Assembly: GCA_035648415.1 (NCBI GenBank)
Contig: DASRLO010000115.1
Location: forward strand, 1 to 7,463
DNA length: 7,463 bases
Source of the DNA: DATARH01 sp035648415
Lineage (GTDB): Bacteria > Pseudomonadota > Alphaproteobacteria > ATCC43930 > CGMCC-115725
Direction: 5' to 3'
Shown here: one piece after another, positions 1-6,185 of the stretch
Numbering within the stretch: the first letter of the stretch is position 1
Layout: each line of letters opens with the position of its first letter
Notes under the pieces: generated by a model
Database searches by the model: none
What the model was told of the DNA's origin: nothing
Seen by the model: the letters and a program-made list of their open reading frames with translations, nothing else
Program-made: the position numbers and the translations under genes

Positions 1-202
1 GCCAGGCATGGATGGGCTCGAACTCTTGCGCGAGGTCAAGCGGCGGCGGCCTGACCTGCCGGTAATGATGGTGACCGCCTATGGCGACGATGAGCGACGG
101 CGCCGCGCCAGCGAACTGGGCGCTTTCGAGTTCCTCACCAAACCGGTCGACTTTGATCGGTTGAAGGAGCAGTTGCGCCAGCTGCCAATGGCGGCGGACT
201 GA
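1..202 (+). CDS. Response-regulator receiver domain protein, 3' part (5' end outside the window)
   Basis: The visible 66 residues begin P-G-M-D-G-L-E-L-L, the loop and helix that follow the phospho-acceptor aspartate in CheY-like receivers. They continue through the switch threonine in VMMVTAYGD and the invariant lysine in FLTKPVDF, and end at a TGA 15 residues later. The phospho-acceptor Asp lies to the left of the window and cannot be checked. The protein stops right after the last receiver helix, so there is no C-terminal output domain. It is either a stand-alone receiver or one with an N-terminal output domain. In a two-component pathway it would take a phosphate from a histidine kinase in the cytoplasm; the partner is not visible. 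It is the only plus-strand gene and converges on the cyclase gene. Confidence 0.9.
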   Translation, partial: PGMDGLELLREVKRRRPDLPVMMVTAYGDDERRRRASELGAFEFLTKPVDFDRLKEQLRQLPMAAD

Positions 203-361
203 AAGAGGCGAAGGCGCGGCTGAATGTCTGCTTCCTGGCCGACCCAATCATCGGCTCGCGAAGTCATGAAGGTCGCCTTAGGGTCGACTCCGGCGGTTCC
301 GTCGTTGTCACACCAACGGCCGTAGTCTGCCGCAAACCCGGCTTCAAGTCGACCGGGACGA

Positions 362-406
362 ACCGCCGGGGTGGGTGGAATGCGTCATTCCGATTTGCTC
401 GGCGGT
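362..406. terminator. Nested inverted repeat between convergent genes, possible bidirectional terminator
   Basis: An inner perfect stem GGAATG / CATTCC (377-382 and 386-391) has a 3-base loop. It sits inside an outer stem ACCGCC / GGCGGT (362-367 and 401-406), with 9 bases on each side between the two stems. It lies between the stop of the receiver gene (202) and the stop of the cyclase gene (477), where a shared terminator would be expected. There is no T-run on either strand, so this is not a classical intrinsic terminator. The inverted repeat is seen directly; the terminator role is inferred. Confidence 0.3.
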
Positions 407-432
407 GATGCCGATGCTTGAAAAGCGGACCT

Positions 433-480
433 TCACACATGGGCGGCGAGGATCGCGGTGAGGCGGCGGCTCGCGCTCAT
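433..480 (-). pseudogene. Remnant of the 5' end of a second class III cyclase gene (15 codons)
   Basis: An ATG at 480-478 overlaps the stop codon of the upstream cyclase in an ATGA arrangement. It opens a frame reading MSASRRLTAILAAHV, then TGA. RRLTAILAADV is a very common opening of class III adenylate cyclases in Bradyrhizobium-type genomes; the match is 10 of 11 residues, with the catalytic Asp position read as His. None of the reading frames translated beyond 433 shows the expected continuation (GYSRLM...), so the body of the gene is gone. The overlap suggests a former tandem, translationally coupled cyclase pair. A chance resemblance is possible because the match is short. Confidence 0.5.
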
Positions 481-2219
481 TCCGCCTCGCCAGCTGCCAA
501 GCGCAGGCCGGACAGGAACAGCTCGCGGTCCTCGGGATTGCGGTAGGGCAGATCGGTCGGCATGACCAGAGTGGTGATAGCGCGCAGCTTTGCGACGATC
601 GCGCGCGCTTCGTCGAGCCGTCCCATATGGGCATAGCACGCGGCGAGCCAGCGGTATGAGGCGGGAGAGCCTGGCTGTTCTTGAATGGACAGGACCAGCC
701 TCGCCGCCGCTTCGTCAAACTCGCGTTTGAAGAAAGAGGCTTCGCCGATCAAGGTTAGGGGCGTACAAATTCGCTCGCGCGGGCTCAGCCGCAGCGAGGT
801 CTCAGCGTACTCGATTGTGAGACCGGGCTGACCGGCCCAGAGCCTGAGAACGCCACTCAAAAACCAGCCCCGGGAGAAGCTCGGGGTGAGCGTGAGAGCA
901 CGGTCGACCAGTTCCATCATGGCACCGATATCCTCGCCGAGATTGGCTAGTACAAAGGCGGCGTTGGCGAGGACGCCCGGATCGTTCTGCGCCACCTGGA
1001 GCGCTTGCCGAGCGAGATCGACGCCCTTGCGACGGATTGCCCCCGGCTCTTCGGCCCAGCCATCGTCGAGTAGCCGCAGGTGGCAGATCGCCGCCCAGGC
1101 AAGTGCCGGCCCATAGTGCCGATCGATGGCGATCGCCTGCTCAAGCAGTCCAAGAGCCTCGAATATCCGCTCTTGCGTTATAGGCCAGAAGACCGCAAGC
1201 GCGCGGAGGTAGAGATCGTAGGCGGTGAGGTCAGTCGTCGGCCGCGCGGCGGAGCGGCGCATCTCGGCCGCCTGCAATGCCGGCTCGATGACACCGGCGA
1301 CGCTGATCGCGATCTTGTCCTGAAGCTCGAAAACGTCTTCGAGCGAGCCATCGAAGCGGTCCGCCCACAGATGCGTGCCGGTCAGGGCGTCGATCAGCTG
1401 CCCGGTGATGCGCACCCGCGTTCCCGCTTTGCGCACCGACCCTTCGAGCACGTACCGCACTCCCAACTCGCGGCCGACCTGCTTCACGTCCGGGGACTGG
1501 CCCTTGTACGAAAAACTGGAATTGCGGGCGATGACGAAGAGCCAGCGGATCCGGGAGAGCGCAGTGATGATCTCCTCAACCATCCCGTCGGAGAAATATT
1601 CCTGCTCCGGGTCGCCGGACATGTTCTGGAACGGCAGGACCGCGATCGACGGCTTGTCGGGTAGCGGCAGGGCGACGGGTTGAGCCGCCGGCGTTTCGGC
1701 TCGGACCCGGTAAACCCGGATCGGTTGGGCAATGTTCTTGACCTGTTGATCGCCGAGATCGTCGAAACCAAGCGGCAGCTTGTTGCCGATGTGGTCACGC
1801 GCAGCAGCCGAGACACAGATCGCGCCGGGCTCGGCGAGGCTTTCCAGCCGGGCCGCGATGTTGACCCCGTCGCCGAGCAGGTTCGCGCCATCGACCATGA
1901 CATCGCCGACATGCACGCCGATCCGGAACTGCATCGGCTCGTTTGCAGCACCGCCCGCATTCTCTGTGGCTATCGCCGCCTGCACCGCGACAGCGCATTG
2001 CACCGCACCGACCGCGCTGGCGAAATCGGCGACGACGCTGTCGCCGGCAGTGTTGAAGATGCGGCCCCGGTGCTGATCGATCAGGTCATCGATGATGACG
2101 CGGCACGCCTTCAGCCGGGCGAGCGTGCCGACCTCGTCGCGCGCCATCAACCGACTGTAACCGGCAATGTCGGCGGCGAAGATCGCGGCGAGTTTGCGCT
2201 CTACCGGCTGGACAGGCAC
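477..2219 (-). CDS. Class III adenylate/guanylate cyclase with TolB-like and TPR regions
   Basis: Predicted to make a cyclic nucleotide (probably cAMP) in the cytoplasm; 580 residues, no signal peptide or membrane segment. The catalytic domain spans about residues 6-172. The metal-binding aspartates are D17 (AADIAGYS) and D60 (TAGDSVV), and the transition-state pair N120/R124 lies in GDGVNIAARLE. The position seven residues before N120, which often carries the purine-selecting Asp, is Asn here, so ATP preference is not certain. Residues about 188-315 form a TolB-like region (PSIAVLPFQNMSG, EYFSDGMVEEI, FVIARNSSFSYKG). Residues about 335-555 contain degenerate TPR repeats, a likely protein-interaction or ligand-sensing module. 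The GTG start at 2219 was chosen because GGAGGAG (2232-2226) lies 6 bases upstream. An in-frame TTG at 2258 would add 13 residues but falls inside a palindrome and would put this Shine-Dalgarno inside the coding sequence. The overlap at its stop with a cyclase remnant suggests a former tandem pair. Confidence 0.92.
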   Translation of the reverse strand: MPVQPVERKLAAIFAADIAGYSRLMARDEVGTLARLKACRVIIDDLIDQHRGRIFNTAGDSVVADFASAVGAVQCAVAVQAAIATENAGGAANEPMQFRIGVHVGDVMVDGANLLGDGVNIAARLESLAEPGAICVSAAARDHIGNKLPLGFDDLGDQQVKNIAQPIRVYRVRAETPAAQPVALPLPDKPSIAVLPFQNMSGDPEQEYFSDGMVEEIITALSRIRWLFVIARNSSFSYKGQSPDVKQVGRELGVRYVLEGSVRKAGTRVRITGQLIDALTGTHLWADRFDGSLEDVFELQDKIAISVAGVIEPALQAAEMRRSAARPTTDLTAYDLYLRALAVFWPITQERIFEALGLLEQAIAIDRHYGPALAWAAICHLRLLDDGWAEEPGAIRRKGVDLARQALQVAQNDPGVLANAAFVLANLGEDIGAMMELVDRALTLTPSFSRGWFLSGVLRLWAGQPGLTIEYAETSLRLSPRERICTPLTLIGEASFFKREFDEAAARLVLSIQEQPGSPASYRWLAACYAHMGRLDEARAIVAKLRAITTLVMPTDLPYRNPEDRELFLSGLRLAAGEAE

Positions 2220-2532
2220 GATTGGCTCCTCCCCACGCGAGTATAGCGAGACGCGCAACCGTTGCGCGACCTTACATGATTACCGCCGGGCCGCACGGGA
2301 CTGATCGTCCGCTTTCCGACGAGCGGTTCGCCTGGCGGCGCGGTCATGAGGATAAGCTCAGGGTCGATTTGAGCCGACCGATCGTCGGTACTCGAATGAC
2401 CGCAATCGGAGCGCATGTCGGCCGACACTACCGCGACCGTAATTCGGCAGAAGTTGCCCCTAACCCGACCTTTGTCCAGCCTCGGGCGCAGTTAGAAAGC
2501 GGCCATTCACCCGATATATACCGTGAGCAGCC
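2220..2532. other. 313-base gap between SBP1 and the cyclase, no convincing gene
   Basis: Besides the cyclase promoter region, this stretch holds a perfect 12-base palindrome TGTCGGCCGACA (2416-2427), an AT-rich TATATA motif at about 2514-2520, and the motif AAAGCGGCCATTCAC (2496-2510), which recurs with two mismatches at 422-436 on the other side of the cyclase. Short open frames on both strands here have no recognisable protein and no good start signals. No intrinsic terminator with a T-run is seen after SBP1. Confidence 0.5.
2226..2268 (-). promoter_or_regulatory. Candidate promoter, operator palindrome and strong RBS of the cyclase gene
   Basis: Reading on the minus strand, a perfect palindrome with 8-base arms CGCGCAAC / GTTGCGCG around one central base occupies 2268-2252. 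A -10-like TATACT follows at 2245-2240. GGAGGAG at 2232-2226 is then 6 bases before the GTG start. No good -35 hexamer is visible at 17-18 bases, as would be expected if transcription needs an activator or a non-housekeeping sigma factor. The palindrome covers the spacer and -35 area, a typical place for a repressor or activator to bind. The RBS is well supported; the promoter and operator are inferred. Confidence 0.35.
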
Positions 2533-3501
2533 TCATTCGATGACCTCGTCGGCCTCCGCCAGCAGCGATTGCGGCACGGTGAGGCCGAGCGCCTTGGCGG
2601 TCTTCAGGTTGATCACCAGCTCGAACCGGGTCGGCTGCTCGACCGGGATATCGGCCGGCTTGGCGCCTTTCAGGATCTTGTCGAGGATGATTGCCGCGCT
2701 GCGGTACAACGGCGCCTCGGCGAACCAGTAGCTCAGCAGGCCGCCTGCGTCGACAAAAGCGCGCAGCGAGCAAGCTGCCGGGAAATGGTGTTGCAGCGCC
2801 AGTTGCACGACGCGCCGGACCGGCAAGCTCGGCTGGACGATCAGCGCATCGGGCCGGTTCTTCTCCAGATTCGCAAAGGCGGCATCGAGCCCTTCCGGAT
2901 TGGGGATCATTTCCGCTTCTATCGTTATTCCCGCGGCGGCGCCCCCATTCCGGACAGATTCCAGGAAAGGCTTCGAAAACGGATCGGGCGCATTAACAAG
3001 CGCGGCAACCCGGTGGACACCGGGCACCATCTCGCGGATGAACTGGAGCATCTTCGCCGATGGTGATCCACCTGCTATGCCCGACATTCCGGTGACGTTG
3101 CCGCCCGGCCGCGCGAGGCTCTTGACCAACCCGGTGGCGATCGGATCGCCGGCCAGCGCCATGACGATCGGGATATCGGCGGTCGCCTTCTTGGCGGCGG
3201 TCGCGGCCGGCGTGAACCAGGTCACGATGGCGTCGGGCTTGAGCCGCACCAGCTCCGCCGCCAAAGCGGGAAGTCGGCTGGCCTGTCCCCCGTCCGAGCG
3301 GAACTCGTAGCGGACGTTTTTCCCCTCGACGTAGCCCAGCTCGCGCATATCGTCGCGAAACAGCTGCCAGAAGCGCTCCGAACCGGGCGAGCCGACGACC
3401 AGTACGCCGACGGTCGCCATTTTGGGCTGCTGCGCCGGCGCGGCGAGCGGCCGTAGGGCGGCCGCACCGGCGACGGCGGCGATGAATTCACGGCGTCTCA
3501 T
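2533..3501 (-). CDS. ABC transporter substrate-binding protein, ABC_sub_bind family (SBP1)
   Basis: A periplasmic binding protein of 322 residues, a normal length for this COG2984-like family, which binds an unknown small solute. The N-terminus has a Tat-type signal: RRREF at residues 2-6, a short hydrophobic stretch, and a predicted APA|QQ cut after residue 23. Family motifs follow: MRELGYVEGKNVRYEFR, DIPIVMALAGDPIATGLVKSLARPGGNVTG, and the C-terminal ILKGAKPADIPVEQPTRFELVINLK tail ending in DEVIE. The ATG at 3501 overlaps the SBP2 stop by 4 bases (ATGA), so its translation is probably coupled. It is the last gene of the SBP run; no permease or ATPase accompanies it. The 71 bases coding for its signal peptide are identical to those of SBP2, although the mature proteins differ strongly. 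The substrate cannot be predicted. Confidence 0.93.
   Translation of the reverse strand: MRRREFIAAVAGAAALRPLAAPAQQPKMATVGVLVVGSPGSERFWQLFRDDMRELGYVEGKNVRYEFRSDGGQASRLPALAAELVRLKPDAIVTWFTPAATAAKKATADIPIVMALAGDPIATGLVKSLARPGGNVTGMSGIAGGSPSAKMLQFIREMVPGVHRVAALVNAPDPFSKPFLESVRNGGAAAGITIEAEMIPNPEGLDAAFANLEKNRPDALIVQPSLPVRRVVQLALQHHFPAACSLRAFVDAGGLLSYWFAEAPLYRSAAIILDKILKGAKPADIPVEQPTRFELVINLKTAKALGLTVPQSLLAEADEVIE
3431..3501 (-). repeat. 71-base perfect direct repeat, copy A (signal peptide of SBP1)
   Basis: Identical base for base to 4420-4490. It encodes residues 1-23 of SBP1 plus two bases of codon 24, so the identity ends at the predicted signal-peptidase site. Sequence on the mature-protein side diverges at once. 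Confidence 0.93.
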
Positions 3502-4493
3502 TCTATGACCTCGTCGGCCTCTGCCAGCAGCGCTTGCGGCATGGTAAGGCCGAGTCCTTTCGCGGTCTTCAGGTTAATGACCAACTCGAATTTGGTCGGT
3601 TGCTGAACCGGCAGATCGCCCGGCTTCTGGCCCTTCAGGATACGATTGACGTAGGAGGCCGCCCGCCGGAACAGGTCTTCGATCTCGATGCCGTAAGACA
3701 TCAGCCCGCCGGCCGCCGCAAAAAAGCGGAACGGGTAGACGGCGGGCAGACGGTATCGAGCGGCAAGGGCGACAATCGCCTCACGATGCATACTGGTGAA
3801 GGGTTCCGGCAGAACCAGCACCCCGCCACGCTCTTCGTGAGCGAGACCCATCATCACCGCCTCGATCTCGGCATCGCCATTGACGGGCGCGGCCCGCGCC
3901 ACTATCGCGAGGGACGGAGCCGCTTCCTCGATGGCGCGCATATAGAGATCAGCATAGGGCGCAGTCGCGGGATTATAGAGGACCGCCACTCGCGTGACGG
4001 GCGGGATGATCTGCGTCAGCATCCCCAACCATTTGCCGGCCATCGGTGAGTCATAATTGTTGAAACCGGTGATGTTGCCGCCTGGTTGCGCCAGGCTCTT
4101 GACAAAGCCCTGGCCGACCGGGTCGGTGACGACCACGAAGACGATCGGGATCGTGTTGGTTAGCCGCCGCAGTGCCGCGACAGATGGGCTGGCGGTCGCC
4201 AGGATCACGTCGGGGCCGAGCGCTACCAGTTCCGCTGCGTAGCGCTCGAAGAGCGCGGGGTCGCCGCCAGCCCAGCGCCAGTCGATGTGCAGATTGCCGC
4301 CAGCGTGCCAGTTGAGCGCACCGAGTTCCTGCACAAAGGCGGCGGCGCGCGCCTGCCAGCTAACGTCGCTCGCGAGACTTTCCATCAGCACGCCTAATCG
4401 GCCCATCGCGCGGCGGGGTTGCGCCGGCGCGGCGAGCGGCCGTAGGGCGGCCGCACCGGCGACGGCGGCGATGAATTCACGGCGTCTCATCAT
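3498..4493 (-). CDS. ABC transporter substrate-binding protein, ABC_sub_bind family (SBP2)
   Basis: A predicted periplasmic binding protein of 331 residues for an unknown solute. It has the same Tat-type signal as SBP1 (MRRREFIAAVAGAAALRPLA, cut after APA). The mature part carries WRWAGGDPALFERYAAELVA, TIPIVFVVVTDPVGQGFVKSLAQPGGNITG and the conserved tail PVQQPTKFELVINLKTAKGLG...DEVIE. Two adjacent start codons are possible. ATG 4493 overlaps the SBP3 stop by 4 bases (ATGA). ATG 4490 would give a 1-base TGATG overlap and make the N-terminus identical in length to SBP1. Either way translation is coupled to SBP3. The mature region is clearly divergent from SBP1, so a different ligand is likely. 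No transporter partners are encoded nearby. Confidence 0.93.
   Translation of the reverse strand: MMRRREFIAAVAGAAALRPLAAPAQPRRAMGRLGVLMESLASDVSWQARAAAFVQELGALNWHAGGNLHIDWRWAGGDPALFERYAAELVALGPDVILATASPSVAALRRLTNTIPIVFVVVTDPVGQGFVKSLAQPGGNITGFNNYDSPMAGKWLGMLTQIIPPVTRVAVLYNPATAPYADLYMRAIEEAAPSLAIVARAAPVNGDAEIEAVMMGLAHEERGGVLVLPEPFTSMHREAIVALAARYRLPAVYPFRFFAAAGGLMSYGIEIEDLFRRAASYVNRILKGQKPGDLPVQQPTKFELVINLKTAKGLGLTMPQALLAEADEVIE
4420..4490 (-). repeat. 71-base perfect direct repeat, copy B (signal peptide of SBP2)
   Basis: Identical to 3431-3501, 989 bases away. It starts at the second of the two SBP2 ATG codons and ends at the predicted cleavage site. Beyond the start codon the similarity resumes into the conserved tail of the preceding gene. 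Confidence 0.93.
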
Positions 4494-5470
4494 TCGATGA
4501 CCTCGTCGGCCTGCGCCAGCAGCACTTGCGGCACGGCAAGGCCGAGCGCCTTAGCGGTCTTGAGATTGATCACCAGCTCGAAGGTCGTCGGCTGCTGCAC
4601 CGGCAGATCAGCCGGCTTGGCGCCCTTGAGGATTTTTCCGGCATAGGCGCCGACCAGGCGAAGAGCAGCGGTAAAGCTCGGCGCATAGCTGATCAGCCCG
4701 CCGGAAACTGTGAACTCGCGGTCCGGAAAGATCGCGGGAACAGCATAGCGTGCCGCCAATGCGACGATTTGCTCGCGCCGGCCCGCGAAGAATGGATCGC
4801 TGGCGACGATCAGCGCCTGGGCGCGCCGATCGCCGAGGGCTGCGAAGGCGGCATCGATCCCGCCTTCGGTGGCCGCCTTCACGATAGGAAGCTGCACACC
4901 CTTGCCACGCGCGTCCGCCAGCATGCCGGAGATGTCGAGTTCGGAAGCCCGGGTCGGGTTCACCAGCAGGGCGATCACCTTGGCCTGAGGCACCAGCTCG
5001 GTCAGCAGTTCAAGCCGCTTCGGCGTCAGCTCGTCGAGCTCGACGGTGACGCCGGTAAGGTTGCCGCCCGGCCGGGCGAGACTGGAAACAAGACCAATTG
5101 CGACCGGGTCGACACCGGTAAAGAAGACAATCGGGATCGTCGAGGTCGCTTTTTTTGCCGCGAGCGCCGCCGTCGTGCCGCCACCGGCTGCGATCACATC
5201 GACTTTGCGGGCGACAAGATCGGCGGCCATTGCGGGGAATTGATCATAATGTCCCTCCGCCCAGCGGTAGTCGATCGCCAGGTTCTGTCCCTCGACATAG
5301 CCGACTTCGCCCAGGCCCCCCCGAAACGCGGCCATGAGCAAGGCATTATCGCCGAGCGATCGGCCACTGATGAAGCCGATCACCGGCATCGCCTTCTGCT
5401 GCGCGCGCGCCGCGAGCGGCCACGCGACCCCCGCGCCGCCGAGAAGTGCGATCAATTCCCGCCGCTGCAT
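4490..5470 (-). CDS. ABC transporter substrate-binding protein, ABC_sub_bind family (SBP3)
   Basis: A predicted periplasmic binding protein of 326 residues for an unknown solute. The N-terminus MQRRELIALLGGAGVAWPLA followed by ARA|QQ is a typical Tat signal of this family (RR at 3-4, cut after residue 23). Motifs are MPVIGFISG, GYVEGQNLAIDYRWAEG, STIPIVFFTGVDPVAIGLVSSLARPGGNLTGV and the tail ADLPVQQPTTFELVINLKTA...DEVIE. The ATG at 5470 was chosen because it gives a clean Tat signal. A longer frame from a GTG at 5539 adds 23 residues that read into the decayed SBP tail and would bury the signal peptide. A weak GAGAG lies about 7 bases upstream. By eye it is closest to SBP4, roughly half identical. 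Its stop overlaps the SBP2 start by 4 bases, so it is the first gene of a three-gene coupled run. Confidence 0.93.
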   Translation of the reverse strand: MQRRELIALLGGAGVAWPLAARAQQKAMPVIGFISGRSLGDNALLMAAFRGGLGEVGYVEGQNLAIDYRWAEGHYDQFPAMAADLVARKVDVIAAGGGTTAALAAKKATSTIPIVFFTGVDPVAIGLVSSLARPGGNLTGVTVELDELTPKRLELLTELVPQAKVIALLVNPTRASELDISGMLADARGKGVQLPIVKAATEGGIDAAFAALGDRRAQALIVASDPFFAGRREQIVALAARYAVPAIFPDREFTVSGGLISYAPSFTAALRLVGAYAGKILKGAKPADLPVQQPTTFELVINLKTAKALGLAVPQVLLAQADEVIE

Positions 5471-5492
5471 CACCCGCTCTCGTCCGTGAGCC

Positions 5493-5563
5493 TCATGGGA
5501 TGACCTCGCCGGTGGGGCGCGGCGCAGAGGGATCGTCACGCCGAGCCCCTCGGCGAGCGCAGC
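5493..5563 (-). pseudogene. Decayed C-terminal tail of a lost substrate-binding protein gene
   Basis: Read on the minus strand, one frame gives EGLGVTIP, which matches the family tail KALGLTVP. After a net loss of about 4 bases another frame gives GEVIP and then TGA, matching DEVIE plus stop. On DNA level the bases around the stop (GATGACCTCG.CGG on the plus strand, 5499-5512) follow the same pattern as the tails of the five intact genes. A TAA at 5566-5564 closes the frame on the N-terminal side. The fragment lies just in front of SBP3, where in the intact junctions the tail of the previous SBP gene stands. It is therefore read as the leftover of an SBP gene whose body was lost. The similarity was judged by eye. 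Confidence 0.6.
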
Positions 5564-5580
5564 TTAGCAGGGTCGCCCGC

Positions 5581-5961
5581 TCACGTCGCCGCACCCGCCG
5601 GGCCGTCGCCGAAGCAACACATGGCGAAGAGCATCGCGGGCGAGGCGGTGGCGAGGTCGGGCGGATGTTCGCGGCAGCGCTGGGCGAGCGCCGAGAGCTT
5701 GTCGTAAAGGATGCCGACCGCGCCCGACAAGCCGGCGGGCCGGCGGGCCGTCTCGGGGCGCGGCGCGGGGTCGGGCTCGGCGAACCGGCGCAGCGCCGAG
5801 GCCTCGTCCGGATCGATGCCGGCGTTGGCGAGACCGGCGCGGATCGCCTCGGCGACGGCCCGCCGCGCCGACAGGAGATCATCCTCGCTGTCGCGCTCGG
5901 CCTTCCAGCGCCCGACTATTGCCGCGACGCGGGCGAGGCGCCGCTCAAGCCCGCGGCGCAA
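5581..5961 (-). CDS. Hypothetical protein, alpha-helical, 126 residues, TTG start
   Basis: I do not recognise a family. The frame has strong G/C preference at third codon positions, unlike the other frames over the same stretch, so it is probably a real gene. The TTG at 5961 is the most upstream start in the frame and has GGAGG (5972-5968) 6 bases ahead. The protein is mostly predicted helix. Residues 1-45 alternate basic and hydrophobic residues (ERRLARVAAIVGRWKAERD) and could form a coiled coil; then comes a Pro/Arg-rich linker at about 63-78 and a second helical part with LYDKLSALAQRC. The C-terminus has a CC pair in LFAMCCFGDG. No signal peptide, membrane span or catalytic motif is evident. 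It may once have continued upstream in the other frame (5945-6019), see that entry. It sits between SBP4 and SBP3 in an otherwise continuous SBP array, so it looks inserted. Confidence 0.62.
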   Translation of the reverse strand: MRRGLERRLARVAAIVGRWKAERDSEDDLLSARRAVAEAIRAGLANAGIDPDEASALRRFAEPDPAPRPETARRPAGLSGAVGILYDKLSALAQRCREHPPDLATASPAMLFAMCCFGDGPAGAAT

Positions 5962-6019
5962 TTGCGGCCTCCACCCGGCGCCCGCGGCGCTCCTGTTTCT
6001 GCTGGAAATTTACAGGCAT
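5945..6019 (-). CDS. Small ORF (24 codons) overlapping the hypothetical gene, perhaps its true N-terminus
   Basis: ATG at 6019 opens MPVNFQQKQERRGRRVEAAI, then APRA and stop; GGGAG lies 9 bases upstream. It ends 17 bases inside the 126-residue hypothetical gene, one frame away. Removing one base in the GCGCCGCGGG stretch (about 5951-5960) would join them as ...RRVEAAIA-RGLERRLARVAAIVG, a smooth helical sequence. So it may be the broken 5' part of the same gene, a sequencing error, or a short coupled leader. Longer in-frame starts exist at 6055 (ATG) and 6160 (GTG), but they run into the AT-rich palindrome and look non-coding. Confidence 0.35.
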   Translation of the reverse strand: MPVNFQQKQERRGRRVEAAIAPRA

Positions 6020-6064
6020 CCTCGCTTGCTCCCGGCGGTTGAAGGCCGCTTTCATCGCGGCGAT

Positions 6065-6086
6065 AATCACAATATATAATGTGATT
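6065..6086. promoter_or_regulatory. AT-rich 22-base near-perfect palindrome, possible operator
   Basis: Arms AATCACA (6065-6071) and TGTGATT (6080-6086) flank ATATATAA; all base pairs of the dyad match except one (6072/6079). It is the most AT-rich spot in a GC-rich window. It lies 46 bases upstream of the ATG at 6019 and 124 bases downstream of SBP4, an appropriate place for a regulator-binding site for the hypothetical gene. The half-sites are like those of CRP/FNR-type sites but in the opposite order (TCACA...TGTGA), so it is not a CRP consensus. A TATAAT occurs inside it on the plus strand (6075-6080) but has no fitting -35 and no plus-strand gene follows. Confidence 0.4.
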
Positions 6087-6185
6087 GCGGCAATTTTACG
6101 GACGTGTTTTGAAAACCGGTCGCGGCGTTGCCAAAGCGACATAGGTTTGGTTTGGGCCACCCTGCGCGATGGGCGCGTCGCACCA

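Noticed and set aside
1080..2246. Long plus-strand open frames opposite the cyclase gene
   Set aside because: They are antisense shadows caused by GC-rich codon bias; the minus-strand frame has full family motifs.
2416..2427. Perfect 12-base palindrome TGTCGGCCGACA as an operator
   Set aside because: It is short and GC-rich, not near a -10 element, and of a kind expected by chance in such DNA; noted only as part of the gap.
2201..2428. A 75-codon minus-strand frame in the gap before the cyclase
   Set aside because: It overlaps the cyclase start, runs through the palindromes, and its product matches no known pattern; it is probably repeat-derived non-coding DNA.
2512..2526. TATATA stretch downstream of SBP1 as a terminator or promoter
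   Set aside because: The surrounding inverted repeat is imperfect, lacks a GC stem plus T-run, and the nearest downstream start is about 300 bases away.
4526..5503. A 325-codon plus-strand frame opposite SBP3
   Set aside because: It mirrors the coding strand exactly, its product is Arg/Asp-rich with no fold or motif, and similar frames appear opposite the other SBP genes.
5446..6042. A 198-codon plus-strand frame opposite the hypothetical gene
   Set aside because: Its product is a low-complexity Arg/Gly-rich sequence; the minus-strand frame at 5581-5961 has better codon bias and a Shine-Dalgarno.
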